NCBI GenBank assembly: GCA_020024775.1
Contig: JAHHTF010000001.1
Span: 20,542 to 84,541, forward strand
Source of the DNA: Ureaplasma sp.
GTDB taxonomy: Bacteria; Bacillota_I; Bacilli_A; Mycoplasmatales; Mycoplasmoidaceae
Direction: 5' to 3'
Length of the DNA stretch: 64,000 bases
The notes beneath the pieces are model-generated. The model was given only the letters and a program-made list of their open reading frames with translations, was not told where the DNA came from and searched no databases. The position numbers and the translations under genes are program-made. Of the stretch, positions 1 through 9,998 are shown piece after piece (position 1 is the first letter of the stretch; every line of letters starts with the position of its first letter).

Positions 1-165
1 AACGATTTGTCAATAAGGTTCAAATGTTTTATCGTCAAAACCTTTCTTTTTGTTTAATTCTCTTAAGTGCCCATATGATGCAATAATTTCATAGTCAGGC
101 CCTAAATAAGATTGGATAGTCTTAATCTTATTAGGAGATTCCACAATAATTAATTTTTTGTCCAT
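1..165 (-). CDS. topA: DNA topoisomerase I, N-terminal part (cut by window edge)
   Basis: The 55 visible codons encode the start of a TOPRIM domain: the opening MDKKLIIVESPNKIKTIQSY and the later ASYGHLREL match the highly conserved beginning of bacterial type IA topoisomerases, where the Glu of VESP is a catalytic metal ligand. The enzyme relaxes negative supercoils behind RNA polymerase. One TGA (Trp) is read near the edge. The start at 165 is supported by an AAGGAG ribosome binding site about 7 bases upstream. The remainder of the gene lies beyond the left edge. Confidence 0.9.
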
Positions 166-195
166 TTACTAACTCCTTAGGAATATATTAATAAA

Positions 196-201
196 ATTAT
201 A
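196..201 (-). promoter_or_regulatory. Likely -10 box for topA
   Basis: A TATAAT on the minus strand lies about 30 bases upstream of the topA start codon. No convincing -35 box is visible, which is common in mollicutes. Confidence 0.45.
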
Positions 202-317
202 TATTATTTTCAAATATATAAATAAAGATTTTGAAATGCATATATAAGATATTAATTATCTATATTAATGATGAAAAATGCTTGATTGCATGTTGAATCT
301 ATGAAAATTTGCATCTC

Positions 318-355
318 TTTTTTTTTTTTTTTTTCAAAAGAAAAAGATGTACAAT
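318..355 (+). promoter_or_regulatory. Lipoprotein promoter with a T17 tract
   Basis: An uninterrupted run of 17 T (318-334) is followed 15 bases later by TACAAT (350-355), preceded by TG as in an extended -10. The expected -35 position (about 327-332) lies inside the T tract. Slippage in the tract would change promoter geometry, so this is a candidate phase-variation switch for the lipoprotein starting at 406. The promoter assignment is inferred from spacing. Confidence 0.5.
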
Positions 356-405
356 AATGATTGTTAAGAAAAAAATATACAGATGTCTTAGAAAGGAATA
401 TATTT

Positions 406-2676
406 ATGAAAACAAAATCCAAGATTATATTAGGATTATTGGGGTCAGTATCTTTAGTTGTAACCCCAGTTTCAATTGCATTAACTGCAACATCGTGTGG
501 ATCTAGTAGTGGTTCAGATAGTTCTGAATCTCCACAGCAACCAACTGAACCAGTAAAAAAACCAAATAGTAGTGATAACCCAGTTGAACCAGATGATGGA
601 AGTTTAGATACAAAATTCTTAGCATCAGGAATGAATGATGTATTCTTACAAAATGACTTTTTAACTAATCATTTAACAGCAGATACTCTTTTAAAAAGTA
701 TTAATAATCCTGAAACTATTAGTACATTGAAAAAAGCAATATATGATAATTCAGATACGATTTTTAGAAACACTCCAGAAGGGTTTTTACCTAGTTTAGC
801 AAATGCAACATTAACTGTTGAACGTGCTAATAAAAATGACTTGAAGTTTACATTAACAGATATTAAAAAATTAAACTCTAGTGGAAAAGTTATTAATGGA
901 TCTAAATTATCAACATTTGTACATTGTAAATTAATTACTTCTGTTAATGAACAAACATATACTAGTATTTTAAACTCATTTAATATCAATAGATTACGTC
1001 CACAACAAGTTATTTCATTCCTTCAACAAAACGAAGAACAATTTAGATTTAAATTGGTTCAAGAATTTGATAATCTTTTTTATTTAGCTCCCCCAGAATT
1101 AGCAAAAGCTATTAAAGATGGAACAGCCAAATTTGATTATAGTGTTGGTAAAATTGGACATACCAATTATGTAATTGTGAAGATGTCTAATGCACCATGA
1201 AATACAGATATTGAAGATAATGTTATTGGAGAAAATGATGAACTTTCAATTTCTCCAAGACAATATTATGATTATCCTAGTGATTTCAGATATGGTACTG
1301 GATTATCAACATATTTAGATACATTCTTAACTGAAAGACCAGTTGAACAATACACACAACAACAAGCCATTGATATATTCAACAAACACATTCCAGAAAT
1401 CAAAGAACAATTGAAAACAAATTATGATACTTGATTAGGTAAAGATCAATGTCCAACTGAATTCCCAGCATCATTAGATGGTTCAACAATTACTTTCGAA
1501 CCACTTGATAAAGATAAAATAAATATTGTATTAAGCAATGTTACTTTATTTGGCCAAGGTGGACTTGTAGCAACTAACCAAACTGGGAAACATACATTAG
1601 GTCGTTATTACGAAAGAAATACAAAAATCAATAATGCAAAATTTGATGAATTCCTATCAACTTTTGTTCCAAATTTTGAAAACTTAAATCGTTTCCAAGT
1701 TCAATACTATATCCAAGATAATGAAGATAGATTTAGACAAGAAATAATAAAACCTGAATCAGGAGTATTTGTTGATGTTCCAGATAATTTTGCTAATAAA
1801 TTATTAGATAAAACTGCTACACCAATTTACTTCTCTACAGGTGGAACAATGACTTCTTATGGAATGACTGTTTCGTTCACTAATTTAGATGTATATAAAG
1901 CTAATGAAATAGTTTCAAACACGATCACAGGAACATATGAATCGCCAACAAAAAATGAAACAGAAATTGTTCAATCTGAATTTGATAAAATGTTTGCTCA
2001 ATGAGTTCCAGATTTTTCAACAATAACTGCATGAGAAGCATATGATATCTTGTTACCTCATCTAGATGAAATGAAACAATATATAGTTGCAAATGCAGAT
2101 AAATGTTTTACTAACATACCAAGAAACTTTGTAGAAACTTTGAAAACAAATGGTAGATTAAAATTAGAATTATGAGAAGATTCTGGGCATGATTGTAACT
2201 CAAGATTAGAAATTACTGGTATTGATAAATTTTTTGATTATAGAATCGATGAAGGTTCATTTGTTTATGTAAGTACTCCAGCTTCTAAAGTAACTACAAC
2301 TATTTTAAAAGATAAGTTAGCAGAAGTTTGTATGAGTTATTTCCCTACACCAGCAACAGTTGCTGTAGACCAAGCAATTTCAACATTAAATACTAATAAT
2401 AAAAAAATCATGGAACAAATTCATAATAATTTGGGTACATATTTCACAAACTATCCACAATACTTTAATGATGTTTTTGATCCAAAATATCATGAATTAA
2501 CTTTTGAAAAAATTGATGAACACACAATTAAGGTTATTTCACCATGATTAAGAGTTTATGACAATGGTCAAATAAGCCCTAAAGAAATAAAAATTGATTG
2601 ACAACTAACAGGATTTAATAATCCAACTCCTGCTCCGGAACCAGCTCCAGCACTTGCACCTGACCCAACAGCATAA
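406..2676 (+). CDS. Large surface lipoprotein with six degenerate internal repeats
   Basis: A 756-residue predicted lipoprotein. It has a basic N terminus, a hydrophobic stretch and a lipobox ending LTATSC with the lipidated Cys at residue 31, followed by a Ser/Pro/Glu-rich linker (about 32-68). The rest appears to consist of six diverged copies of a 105-120 residue unit, beginning near residues 70, 185, 305, 413, 526 and 634. Each has a helix such as FDEFLSTFVPNF or FDKMFAQWVPDF, then a DN/QNE-type turn and a beta-rich half. The C terminus is Pro/Ala-rich. Five TGA codons are read as Trp. The ATG at 406 follows GAAAGGA; an in-frame TTG at 361 has no ribosome binding site. Probably an exposed membrane-anchored protein; no family name is recognised. 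Confidence 0.85.
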
Positions 2677-2692
2677 TTTAAAGTAAATATTT

Positions 2693-2725
2693 AATCATAT
2701 CCACATAAATGGATATGATTTTTTT
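2693..2725 (+). terminator. Rho-independent terminator after lipoprotein
   Basis: Perfect 10-bp stem AATCATATCC / GGATATGATT with an 8-base loop, followed by a T run. The same stem sequence recurs at 3864-3888. Confidence 0.85.
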
Positions 2726-2807
2726 GTATTAATATATAGGTTAGTAAGTCTTAGAATTTATTAAAAAATAAATTTAAATTAAAAATTTTTTCGTTTTTTG
2801 TGCATAA

Positions 2808-2835
2808 TTTTACCCCCCCTATTTTTTGCTATAAT
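2808..2835 (+). promoter_or_regulatory. Lipoprotein promoter with a C7 tract
   Basis: Seven C residues (2813-2819) sit 10 bases before a perfect TATAAT (2830-2835), 33 bases upstream of the lipoprotein start at 2869. The layout is closely repeated upstream of the lipoprotein at 45068 (C8, same 10-base spacing). A C run is very unusual in this AT-rich genome; its length sets the distance between a weak -35 (TTTTAC) and the -10. Confidence 0.6.
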
Positions 2836-2868
2836 TAAAATGTAAAATATTTTGAAAAGGGGATTTTT

Positions 2869-3834
2869 ATGAAATTAAAATCTAAAATTTTGTTAGGAGC
2901 ATTTGGTGCGGTAGCTTTAGCTGCTATTCCAACTACAATTGCTTTAACTGCTACTTCATGTGGTACATCTAGTGTTTCTTCAAGCACTCCAAAAACTGAA
3001 ACACCAGTATCTGTTGGAAGTTCATCAGTTAACTCTCCAATTGCAATGGAAAACTCTCAATTTGAAAAAATGGCTGCTTTCTCTTTAAAAGCTGTTGATT
3101 CAAATGTTTACCAATTAACTATTAAAAACAAAGATTCAACAAAAGGTACAGTAACTTTTGCAGATGGATCAATGGTTAAAAATTTCCAAGTTGGGGATAA
3201 AATTGTAATCAACGTTAATGCAACTGATCCAGCTTATACTGTGGGAACAGTAAAAGTACACGCTGCATCTAATGTTGACAAAGATGGAATTGGAAACTGA
3301 ACATTAGGAGTTGACCAATTAAGTGAAACTCAATATACTTTCCAATTACCTGAAAAAACTAACGCTTTAGGTGAACCAAACAAATTCTATGATGAAACTC
3401 AAGAATTAAGTGTTGACGTTACTTGAACACCTAAAAAATTCAACGATTGAACTTACGATTGAATCAATGGTACAGACGCAGGAGTTTACATGTTAAAATT
3501 AACTTCTGATTTAGAATTCGACGATGTTGCACATCCAAATTTAAAAATGCAAGCACCTGAAGGTTCAAACAACACAATCTACAGAATCTACATGAATGGA
3601 TTTAACTTATCTATTAAAAACATGACTATTCCATCAGGAGTACAATTAATGTTTATTAATAACAAAGAAAACACATTCGATACTAAAGCTCCAGTAGTTT
3701 CAATTGCACAAGGTTCTAGCTTCAAAGAAGCAAGTGTAAAAGGTGGTATTGGTAGATGAGGTTCAGTTGAATTCTCAGATGAATTAAACACAATCTTAAA
3801 CCTTAATGTATACAGAGGTTGAGGAATCAACTAA
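2869..3834 (+). CDS. Surface lipoprotein
   Basis: A 321-residue predicted lipoprotein. The signal peptide ends IALTATSC with the lipidated Cys at residue 31, in almost the same sequence as the other four lipoproteins here. A Ser/Thr-rich linker follows, then a beta-rich region without recognised motifs. The segment around residues 185-225 (FNDWTYDWINGTDAG, then MLKLTSDLEF) and the C-terminal half resemble, from memory, the C-terminal part of the P35-type lipoproteins of M. penetrans; this is uncertain. Several TGA codons encode Trp. The start follows GAAAAGGGG. It is a single-gene unit, with a C7 promoter in front and a hairpin terminator behind. Confidence 0.85.
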
Positions 3835-3863
3835 TCAATTTTAATTGGTTGTAAATAAAACAA

Positions 3864-3892
3864 AATCATATCCGCACTGGATATGATTTTTA
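3864..3892. terminator. Bidirectional terminator between convergent genes
   Basis: Stem AATCATATCC / GGATATGATT with loop GCACT and T-rich flanks on both strands. It serves the plus-strand lipoprotein and overlaps the stop codon of the convergent membrane protein gene (3890-3892). The arms are identical to those of the terminator at 2693. Confidence 0.8.
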
Positions 3893-5671
3893 TTTGGTCG
3901 TATTTAATAAAGTGATTTGTTTTGAATCACAATATTCTTGGAACTTAACTTTGAATTTATTATAGCTATCAATGAAAACATAAGTTTGATCTAGATTACA
4001 ATATTCAGGTAAAGTTTGTTCTAATAGTCAAACTGAATCTTCATCAACATCCTCTAATCAAATTCTAAACTTATAACTTTTTAGAATCAAGATGTTTTGA
4101 GCTAAAGCTCCAAAGTCTTGTTTTTTATAATTAACTTTGATTCTGATAATGATGTCATCAGGATCTAATTCTAATTCATTAATCTTTGCTTTAAAAGCTT
4201 GATAATCAAAGTGGTAATTAGTAAGTTGTTCATAAGGATAATCTAAGATAAGTTTCTTATCATCTTCTTTTTGAAATAACTTCAAGGTTTCGTAAGATAG
4301 ATATCTGAAGATATCAACATATTTATCTTGGGTTTTAATAAAGTTGATAAAATCAATTCGATTAAAGATTAGATTAGGCATATATAATACATTTAATTCT
4401 AATCATGATTTTCTAACATTAGAAACATCAATGCTTAATTTAATTTTAGATTTTTCTAATCCAATATTATTTAAGTTGATGGTTTCAATTTTACTTGCTT
4501 CATGTAAGATTGGATCAAATAATATGAAGTTAGTTTTTTTATCATTTTTATGTCTCATTAAAATGATTTTATTAATATCATCTACATTTTGAATTGATTG
4601 AATTTGAGATCCAATAATACTGAACATGAATTTAATATCCAGTGGAACTTTATCTCCATCAATTAAAATATATTTATCAATCTTAGATAACAGTTGTTTT
4701 AGTTCATATAGGATTTTATTTTGTTTTGCAAATGGATTTGATAAATCATTTGATAATTCATTATCCTTGATTTCTAAAACAAATGAGATTAAACCAAATT
4801 TATTGATAAAGAAAATAGGATTATATTTTTTAACCTTATAATAAACAAAGTTTCTTAAAAAGCTATTTAATTTATTTACTACTTCAATTGTGTATTCAGG
4901 AGCACAATTGACTTTGTTAATATAAATACTACAATTTAATAACATGTTGTTTTTAAACTGTTTCTTTGAAATCATTTTATATGCATATTTATAGTTGTAA
5001 TAGTTTTCTGTTTGATAAATTGTTAAGTCATTGATATCAAGAATGTTATTAATAACTTTATAAAAAGTATCAAATAATATTTTAGAAACTATAAATACTA
5101 AGAATTCAAATAACACTCAATACAAAAACATACTCATGTATCTATGAACCATTACATAGTATGCTGCTGCACTTACTCCTGATGCAATAATATAAATGAT
5201 ACAGAATTGCCATAATTTATTAAACTTTGTTTCAATGGCTACTAGAAACAAGATAGCATAAACAACAATTACTAATAATGACATAAATGTTGTATGAGCA
5301 TTGTTAATATCATATTTGCTATACATTACAAATGCATAGATCATAACTGAGATGAATACTCCAACACAATTGATTAATCCATAGTAATTAAAGTAGATGA
5401 GCACAATAATGTTGGTGGCTATATAACACATGATAACAATGTTGAAATAAAAGGTATCATAGAAAATTAAGCTACAGGAGTTTAAGATACTAATCCCCAT
5501 CATAAAACAAACATTGGTGATTCTTCTTTTTGCTTTATTTTCTAAGAAAAGTTTAAACTTAGCATTAAATTTAGATAGAAGATAAAAAACAAAAATTATA
5601 CCAATCACAGCTAATTGGTATAAGAGCACATATATTGTTTTAATAAAAAAATCAGGTTTAGTTTCTCACAT
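3890..5671 (-). CDS. Multi-pass membrane protein with degenerate GGDEF/EAL-like cytoplasmic region
   Basis: A 593-residue protein, open through several TGA (Trp) codons. Residues 1-210 contain about seven hydrophobic segments (for example around QLAVIGIIFVFYLL, GVFISVMIYAFVM, MSLLVIVVYAILFLVAIE). The soluble remainder shows a GGDEF-like pattern at about 244-330, where FINKFGLISFVLEI stands in place of the GGDEF signature. From about 410 to 593 an EAL-like layout follows: SIDVS...LEL, FNRIDFINFI, LILDYPYEQL, IIIRIKVNY, LKSYKFRIWLEDVDED and TYVFIDSY correspond to the successive conserved strands of EAL domains. The catalytic acidic residues are missing, so it should not make or cut cyclic-di-GMP; a dead sensor is possible. 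The EAL match is my alignment by eye. The ATG at 5671 lies 9 bases after a TATAAA, so the mRNA may be leaderless. Confidence 0.75.
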
Positions 5672-5682
5672 ATTAAATATTT

Positions 5683-5688
5683 TATAAT
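5683..5688 (+). promoter_or_regulatory. Likely -10 box for recU
   Basis: TATAAT 14 bases upstream of the recU start codon, with AAGGA between them, implying a very short leader. The same AT-rich segment holds a minus-strand TATAAA for the divergent membrane protein gene. Confidence 0.45.
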
Positions 5689-5702
5689 GAGATAAGGAAT
5701 TT

Positions 5703-6167
5703 ATGAAACTTAATAGTAATAAGGGAATGTTTTTAGAATCAGTGATAAATAATTCAAATGAATTTTATTTAATTAATAAAATTGCATATATTCAAAAATA
5801 TGAAACCCCTATTAAAATATGCAGTATTCAAGATAATATTGTGACAGGGAAATTATTTAAAAAAGGAATCGTTGATTACTTTGGGATTTATCAAGGTAAA
5901 TATGTGTGTTTTGAAGCAAAGCAAACAATCAATCATTTATTTAGTTTAGATAATATTCAAGATCACCAAAAAGAGTATTTGTATAAAGTTAAGGAATTTG
6001 GTGGTGATGCTTGAATTATTTTGTTTTTTAACAAATTTAATAAGTTCTTTAAGATTGAAATTGAACCGTTATTTAATGCAAATAAGAAATCAATTGATTT
6101 AGAGTGATGTAAGCAAAATGCTAAAGAATTGAGTTTAATTTTTCCTGGTAGGATTAATTACTTGTAG
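5703..6167 (+). CDS. recU: Holliday junction resolvase RecU
   Basis: A 154-residue protein with the RecU order of motifs: an N-terminal G.FLESVINNSN, then YETPIKI, then DYFGIYQGKYVCFEAKQT, which carries the catalytic Asp and the Glu-x-Lys of the PD-(D/E)XK nuclease core, then the conserved NIQDHQ and a GG(D)AWIILFF strand. RecU cleaves four-way junctions during recombinational repair and chromosome segregation. Length is slightly short for the family, as usual in mollicutes. AAGGA lies 5 bases before the ATG. The 3' end overlaps the convergent small gene by 14 bases. Confidence 0.9.
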
Positions 6168-6438
6168 CTTTTAATTCTTTTAGTTCTAAACTGATGTTAT
6201 CTAACTTGCTGTAGATTTCTTCTTTTCGATTAATTAGATCTTGGATGTTTTCATTAATTGTATTTAATAACTTATTACTGATGTTTGATTCGATGTTTTC
6301 TTTGATTAAAAATGTTATTGATTTCTTAGCTGAAAATAGATTAGACATTTTTGTTGAAACATCTTTCTTTTGCATTTGCAATAGTCTTCTTTCATTGATT
6401 AAAGTCTTTACTTTTTCTTGTTTTGAAGTGTTGTTCAT
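6154..6438 (-). CDS. Small coiled-coil protein, unknown
   Basis: 94 residues, highly charged (Lys/Glu/Asn) and lacking any hydrophobic segment. Heptad-like spacing of Leu/Ile suggests two coiled-coil helices. It starts at an ATG behind AAGAGA and overlaps the 3' end of recU on the opposite strand by 14 bases. No family recognised; it could act as a structural or nucleoid-associated factor, but nothing in the sequence shows this. Confidence 0.65.
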   Translation of the reverse strand: MNNTSKQEKVKTLINERRLLQMQKKDVSTKMSNLFSAKKSITFLIKENIESNISNKLLNTINENIQDLINRKEEIYSKLDNISLELKELKATSN

Positions 6439-6558
6439 TATTTTCTCTTTTCTTTATATTAAATTGATAATTTAAAGTTAATTATAATATAATTAATTTG
6501 AAGATATGAGATTAACTCATATTTTTTTTATTGGATAGATGGGAGAAAGAATAGATAA

Positions 6559-8154
6559 ATGACCAAGAAAACAGCAAAAAAAATTGGTTTAATTGCTTCA
6601 ATATCTGTTTTGATTAGTGCCGTTATTGGTATTGGTATATTTTTCAAAAATGGAACAGTATTTGAAAATAACAATAATAATGGAGTTGGAGTACTTATAT
6701 CATGAATCCTAGCTGCAGTTACAGCCTTTGCAACAGCGTTTTCTTTCTGTGAAATCGGATTTGGGAATAAGCGAGGTGCAGGATTAGCGGGTTCTGTTGA
6801 AGAAATGTATGGGAAGAAGTTCGGAAGGTTTATTAACTTCAACCAATCATTCTTTTATGCAGGAATTTTAAATATTTGTATTGCTATATTTAGTGCTGAA
6901 GCTTTGTTTAATGTATTTATGTCAGATGAGCAGAAAGCCACAACCCATGTTGCATTTGTATTTTTAGTAGCTCTTGGTTTATTAGCTGTCTTCTTAGTGT
7001 TTAACTATTTTTCTACCAAATGATCTTCAAGATGTTTAGTGGTTGCTACATTCTTGAAGTTCCTTCCATTAATTATTGTTGGTTTAGCCGGAATTATTTT
7101 CGGGGCAATGCATCCAGAAAATTCTTTATTTGGCGCTACCCCAGGTGGTGTTATAGAAACCACGGTGAATGGGGTAACAACAACAGAACCGGTTGTTAAA
7201 GTTGGTCCTATTTCTGTTCAAGGAATTTTATCTTCATTGCCAGCTATTTTATTTGCCTTTGATAGTTTCTTATCAGTTGGTAATATTAAATATGAAATGA
7301 AGGAACCAAGAAAACAAGTACCTGCTACAATGGTAATTGGAATGTGTATTTGTATTGCATTCTATTTGTTAGTTACTATTGGTCAAATTCTAACCAGTGC
7401 AGGAATTGCTGTGAATGTGTTCCAAACCATTAACAACATTACCCCAGGTTCATTTAGTGAGAAAGCACTAACTGGATTTAAGATATTCATCAACGTGTTT
7501 ATCTTGATTGCTATCCTAGGAGTTTTAAATGCAATTACATTAGCATACCTAAGAGCTTTTGAACAATGTGTGCATAACAGAATTTTCTATGGATATTGAT
7601 TGTTTAGTACTTCAGCTAAACATGATCGTTATAAAGCAGGATTGATTCTATCTATCTTAATTTATTTCTTCTGGTGATTATTGTTATTTATTCCATCGGT
7701 AGTTCTTAACTCAGATGTGTTTGTTGATGGATTATCTAACTTCCCAACATTATTCATGTTCTTTATTTATGGAACAGTAGTGTTGAAAGGAATTATTAAT
7801 AGAGCACAAAAGAAACCGAATGCAGAAAAAGTAAAAGGATTCTTAGTATTCGCTCCAATTGCTGTAATTGGTTGTTATTTAGCGTTTGGATATCAATTCT
7901 TCTATTACTTCTCAATCAGTACATTTATTACACCATATGCAACAATCAACTGAGGTTTGTTCTTTAGTCATGGTTTAAATGTTCAACAATGGCAAGGAGC
8001 TATTTGATTCTTCTTTGCAATTATTATGTTTGTGTGTGTTCCATTCTTGAACGATGCCTTATTAAAAGCAAAATATAATAAAATAAATAAAACTTTACAA
8101 CAATGTAATGTAAAATTAATTAATAGTGAGTATATTAAGGAGTTAATGGTTTAG
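6559..8154 (+). CDS. APC-superfamily amino acid permease
   Basis: A 531-residue integral membrane protein with about 12 hydrophobic segments. The N-terminal GLIASISVLISAVIGIGIFF is the conserved first helix of APC transporters, with the unwound GxGIF substrate-binding turn. Further family features are EIGFGNKRGAG and the FAFDSFLSVGNIKYEMKEPRKQVP loop, typical of amino acid/polyamine antiporters. It likely imports or exchanges an amino acid, as expected for an auxotroph; the substrate cannot be told. The ATG at 6559 is preceded by an in-frame stop, so this is the longest ATG start. One base separates the stop from rpmG. Confidence 0.88.
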
Positions 8155-8155
8155 T

Positions 8156-8302
8156 ATGTCAAAAACGGTTACGCTAGTTTGTGAAAATTGTTTAAGCCGT
8201 AATTATACTACGACTAGAAACAAATATGCAACAGAAAGATTAGTAATTAAAAAGTTCTGTAAGTTCTGCAATTGCTCAACATTACATAAGGAGACTAAGT
8301 AA
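8156..8302 (+). CDS. rpmG: Ribosomal protein L33
   Basis: 48 residues with two CxxC pairs (CENC, CKFC) that would bind zinc, and the RNYTTTRNK signature of L33. A component of the large ribosomal subunit. It begins one base after the permease stop and overlaps secE by one base (TAATG), the conserved rpmG-secE-nusG order of Gram-positive bacteria. Confidence 0.93.
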   Translation: MSKTVTLVCENCLSRNYTTTRNKYATERLVIKKFCKFCNCSTLHKETK

Positions 8303-8829
8303 TGCCTAATAATAAAATCAAATATAAGTTAAGCAAGTTGCAACGTAAGATGCAACGTAAACAAGAACAACTACTTCGTGAAGGGGAAGAAAACGAAGCA
8401 GAAAAATTAAAAGAGGAAATGGAAAGACAACAAAAAGCTTATGAAGAAATTGTTGTCTTCAAACATAAGATTAAATTAGCTATTCTTAGAAGTAAAGAAC
8501 TAGATAAAGAATTCAAAGATAAAAGAGCTAATTATGCAACCAAGAAAGAATTCAAACAGGCTTATAAAGAAAACAAACAAAAAAGAAATGCTGTTATCTT
8601 TAAACTAAAAGAAGAATTGATTGATTTGAAATTAGCTTATGCATATGAATTCGAAACAACTAATTTTAAAATCAAAAGATGATTTTATGGGATGATCAAA
8701 GAGTTCCAAAGAATCTATTGGTTAAAGAAAAAACAATTAGCTTATTCATTTATTACAGTTATTATCATTACATTATTCTTATCAACATTATTCTTAATCA
8801 TTAACTTAATTTTCGCAAGGGGTATTTAA
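8302..8829 (+). CDS. secE: Preprotein translocase subunit SecE with long charged extension
   Basis: The C-terminal 55 residues form the SecE core: amphipathic WFYGMIKEFQRIYWLKKKQL followed by one transmembrane helix (FITVIIITLFLSTLFLII). SecE clamps SecY in the membrane. The N-terminal 120 residues are an unusual Lys/Glu/Gln-rich coiled coil, so at 175 residues the protein is far longer than the usual single-helix SecE of 60-80. Position between rpmG and nusG confirms the identity. The start overlaps the rpmG stop. Confidence 0.88.
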
Positions 8830-8830
8830 A

Positions 8831-9505
8831 ATGCAAAACAATGACGTATTTCAATGATATATTGTTACTACTGTAGGTGGTAAAGAAGCTTTAGTTCAAG
8901 AAAACTTATTAAATAAAATTAGAACATTTGGTTTCCAAGATAAAGTAAAAGAAATCAAAATTGTTTATGAAACAGAAACAACTGTTGAATTATTCACACC
9001 TGAAGAAGCTCCTAAAAGAATGGTGAATACAGAAAAAGTTAAATGAGAAACTATTACTGATAAAACAGGAGTTAAATACAAAAGAACAAAAACTGAAGTA
9101 AAAAACAAATACCCAGGATATATTTTTATCAACATGGTTTTAGTTGATGATTTATGATTTGTTATTCGTAACACACAACTAGTTACTGGGATTGTTGGGT
9201 CTTCAGGGAAGAACTCAAAACCAACTCCAATTGGAGAATTAGAAGTAGAAAAATTATTCCAAACAGAAAACTCACAAGAACAATCAGAACCACAAGAAAA
9301 ACAATTATATAAAGCTCACTTTAATATTGGTGATCATGTTAAAATCATATCTGGTGCACTTGAAGGTAGTGTAGGGGTTGTTAAAGCAATTAATGAAGGA
9401 AAAGGAACAGCAAGTGTTTCAACTGAAATGCTAGGACAAACATCAGTATTTGACAATGTTGACTTTGAAGACATTGAAGTGATAAAGGAAGCTCAAGATG
9501 ACTAA
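8831..9505 (+). CDS. nusG: Transcription termination/antitermination factor NusG
   Basis: 224 residues. The NGN domain begins WYIVTTVGGKEALVQENL and includes YPGYIFINMVL and the VRNTQLVTGIVGS strand; a C-terminal KOW domain carries FNIGDHVKIISGALEGSVGVV. NusG binds RNA polymerase and couples it to NusA or the ribosome. A Gln/Glu-rich insert separates the two domains. One base lies between the secE stop and this ATG, and the next gene starts within its last codons. Confidence 0.93.
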
Positions 9506-9998
9506 AAGACATCTTGAGATGTTTATTAAAAGAAGAGAAAGTTTAAAAAACTCTTCTTTTATTGCAATTAAGGGGACACTAATAGAAAAGTTACCAACTG
9601 GATTAGTTTTTTCATTTTATAACCCAAGAGTTGAGAAGGTTGAAGAAGGGTTTATTGAAAAGAAAAATCTAGAAGGAATGAATGAGTTAGATATTGAAGA
9701 AATCTTTAAACCTCATTCTGAACATATGCTTTTATTGACAAGTCTTAGACATCAGGATTATGCTTTATTAAATTATCGTGCTATTCATCCAGAGATTTGT
9801 GAAAAACCAAAAAAGATAATTCCAACATGTGGGCATTATAGGGGATTATTTAGAATGCTTAAAAGACACATGGATAATTATTCACATGAAAAGTACATAA
9901 ATGACAATCAAGCATGCTTAGATGAAATCTTAGCAAATGAATACACACAACAAGATTCAAAACCGATTAGAAGTAAAGGAAAGAGAAATAATGATTAA
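9498..9998 (+). CDS. Hypothetical protein in the nusG-nrd run
   Basis: 166 residues, soluble, mixed alpha/beta. The middle contains the polar stretch HSEHMLLLTSLRHQDYALLN and later CGHYRGLFRMLKRHMDNY with several His and one Cys that might bind metal, but no known motif is recognised. It overlaps nusG by 8 bases and the DJ-1-like gene by 8 bases, which suggests translational coupling in one transcript. Function unknown. Confidence 0.75.
   Translation: MTKRHLEMFIKRRESLKNSSFIAIKGTLIEKLPTGLVFSFYNPRVEKVEEGFIEKKNLEGMNELDIEEIFKPHSEHMLLLTSLRHQDYALLNYRAIHPEICEKPKKIIPTCGHYRGLFRMLKRHMDNYSHEKYINDNQACLDEILANEYTQQDSKPIRSKGKRNND

Noticed and set aside
5811-6438. Plus-strand reading frames opposite the small coiled-coil gene
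   Set aside because: The plus-strand frame (from about 6245) is hydrophobic low-complexity without a ribosome binding site, a typical shadow of a Lys/Glu-rich minus-strand gene.
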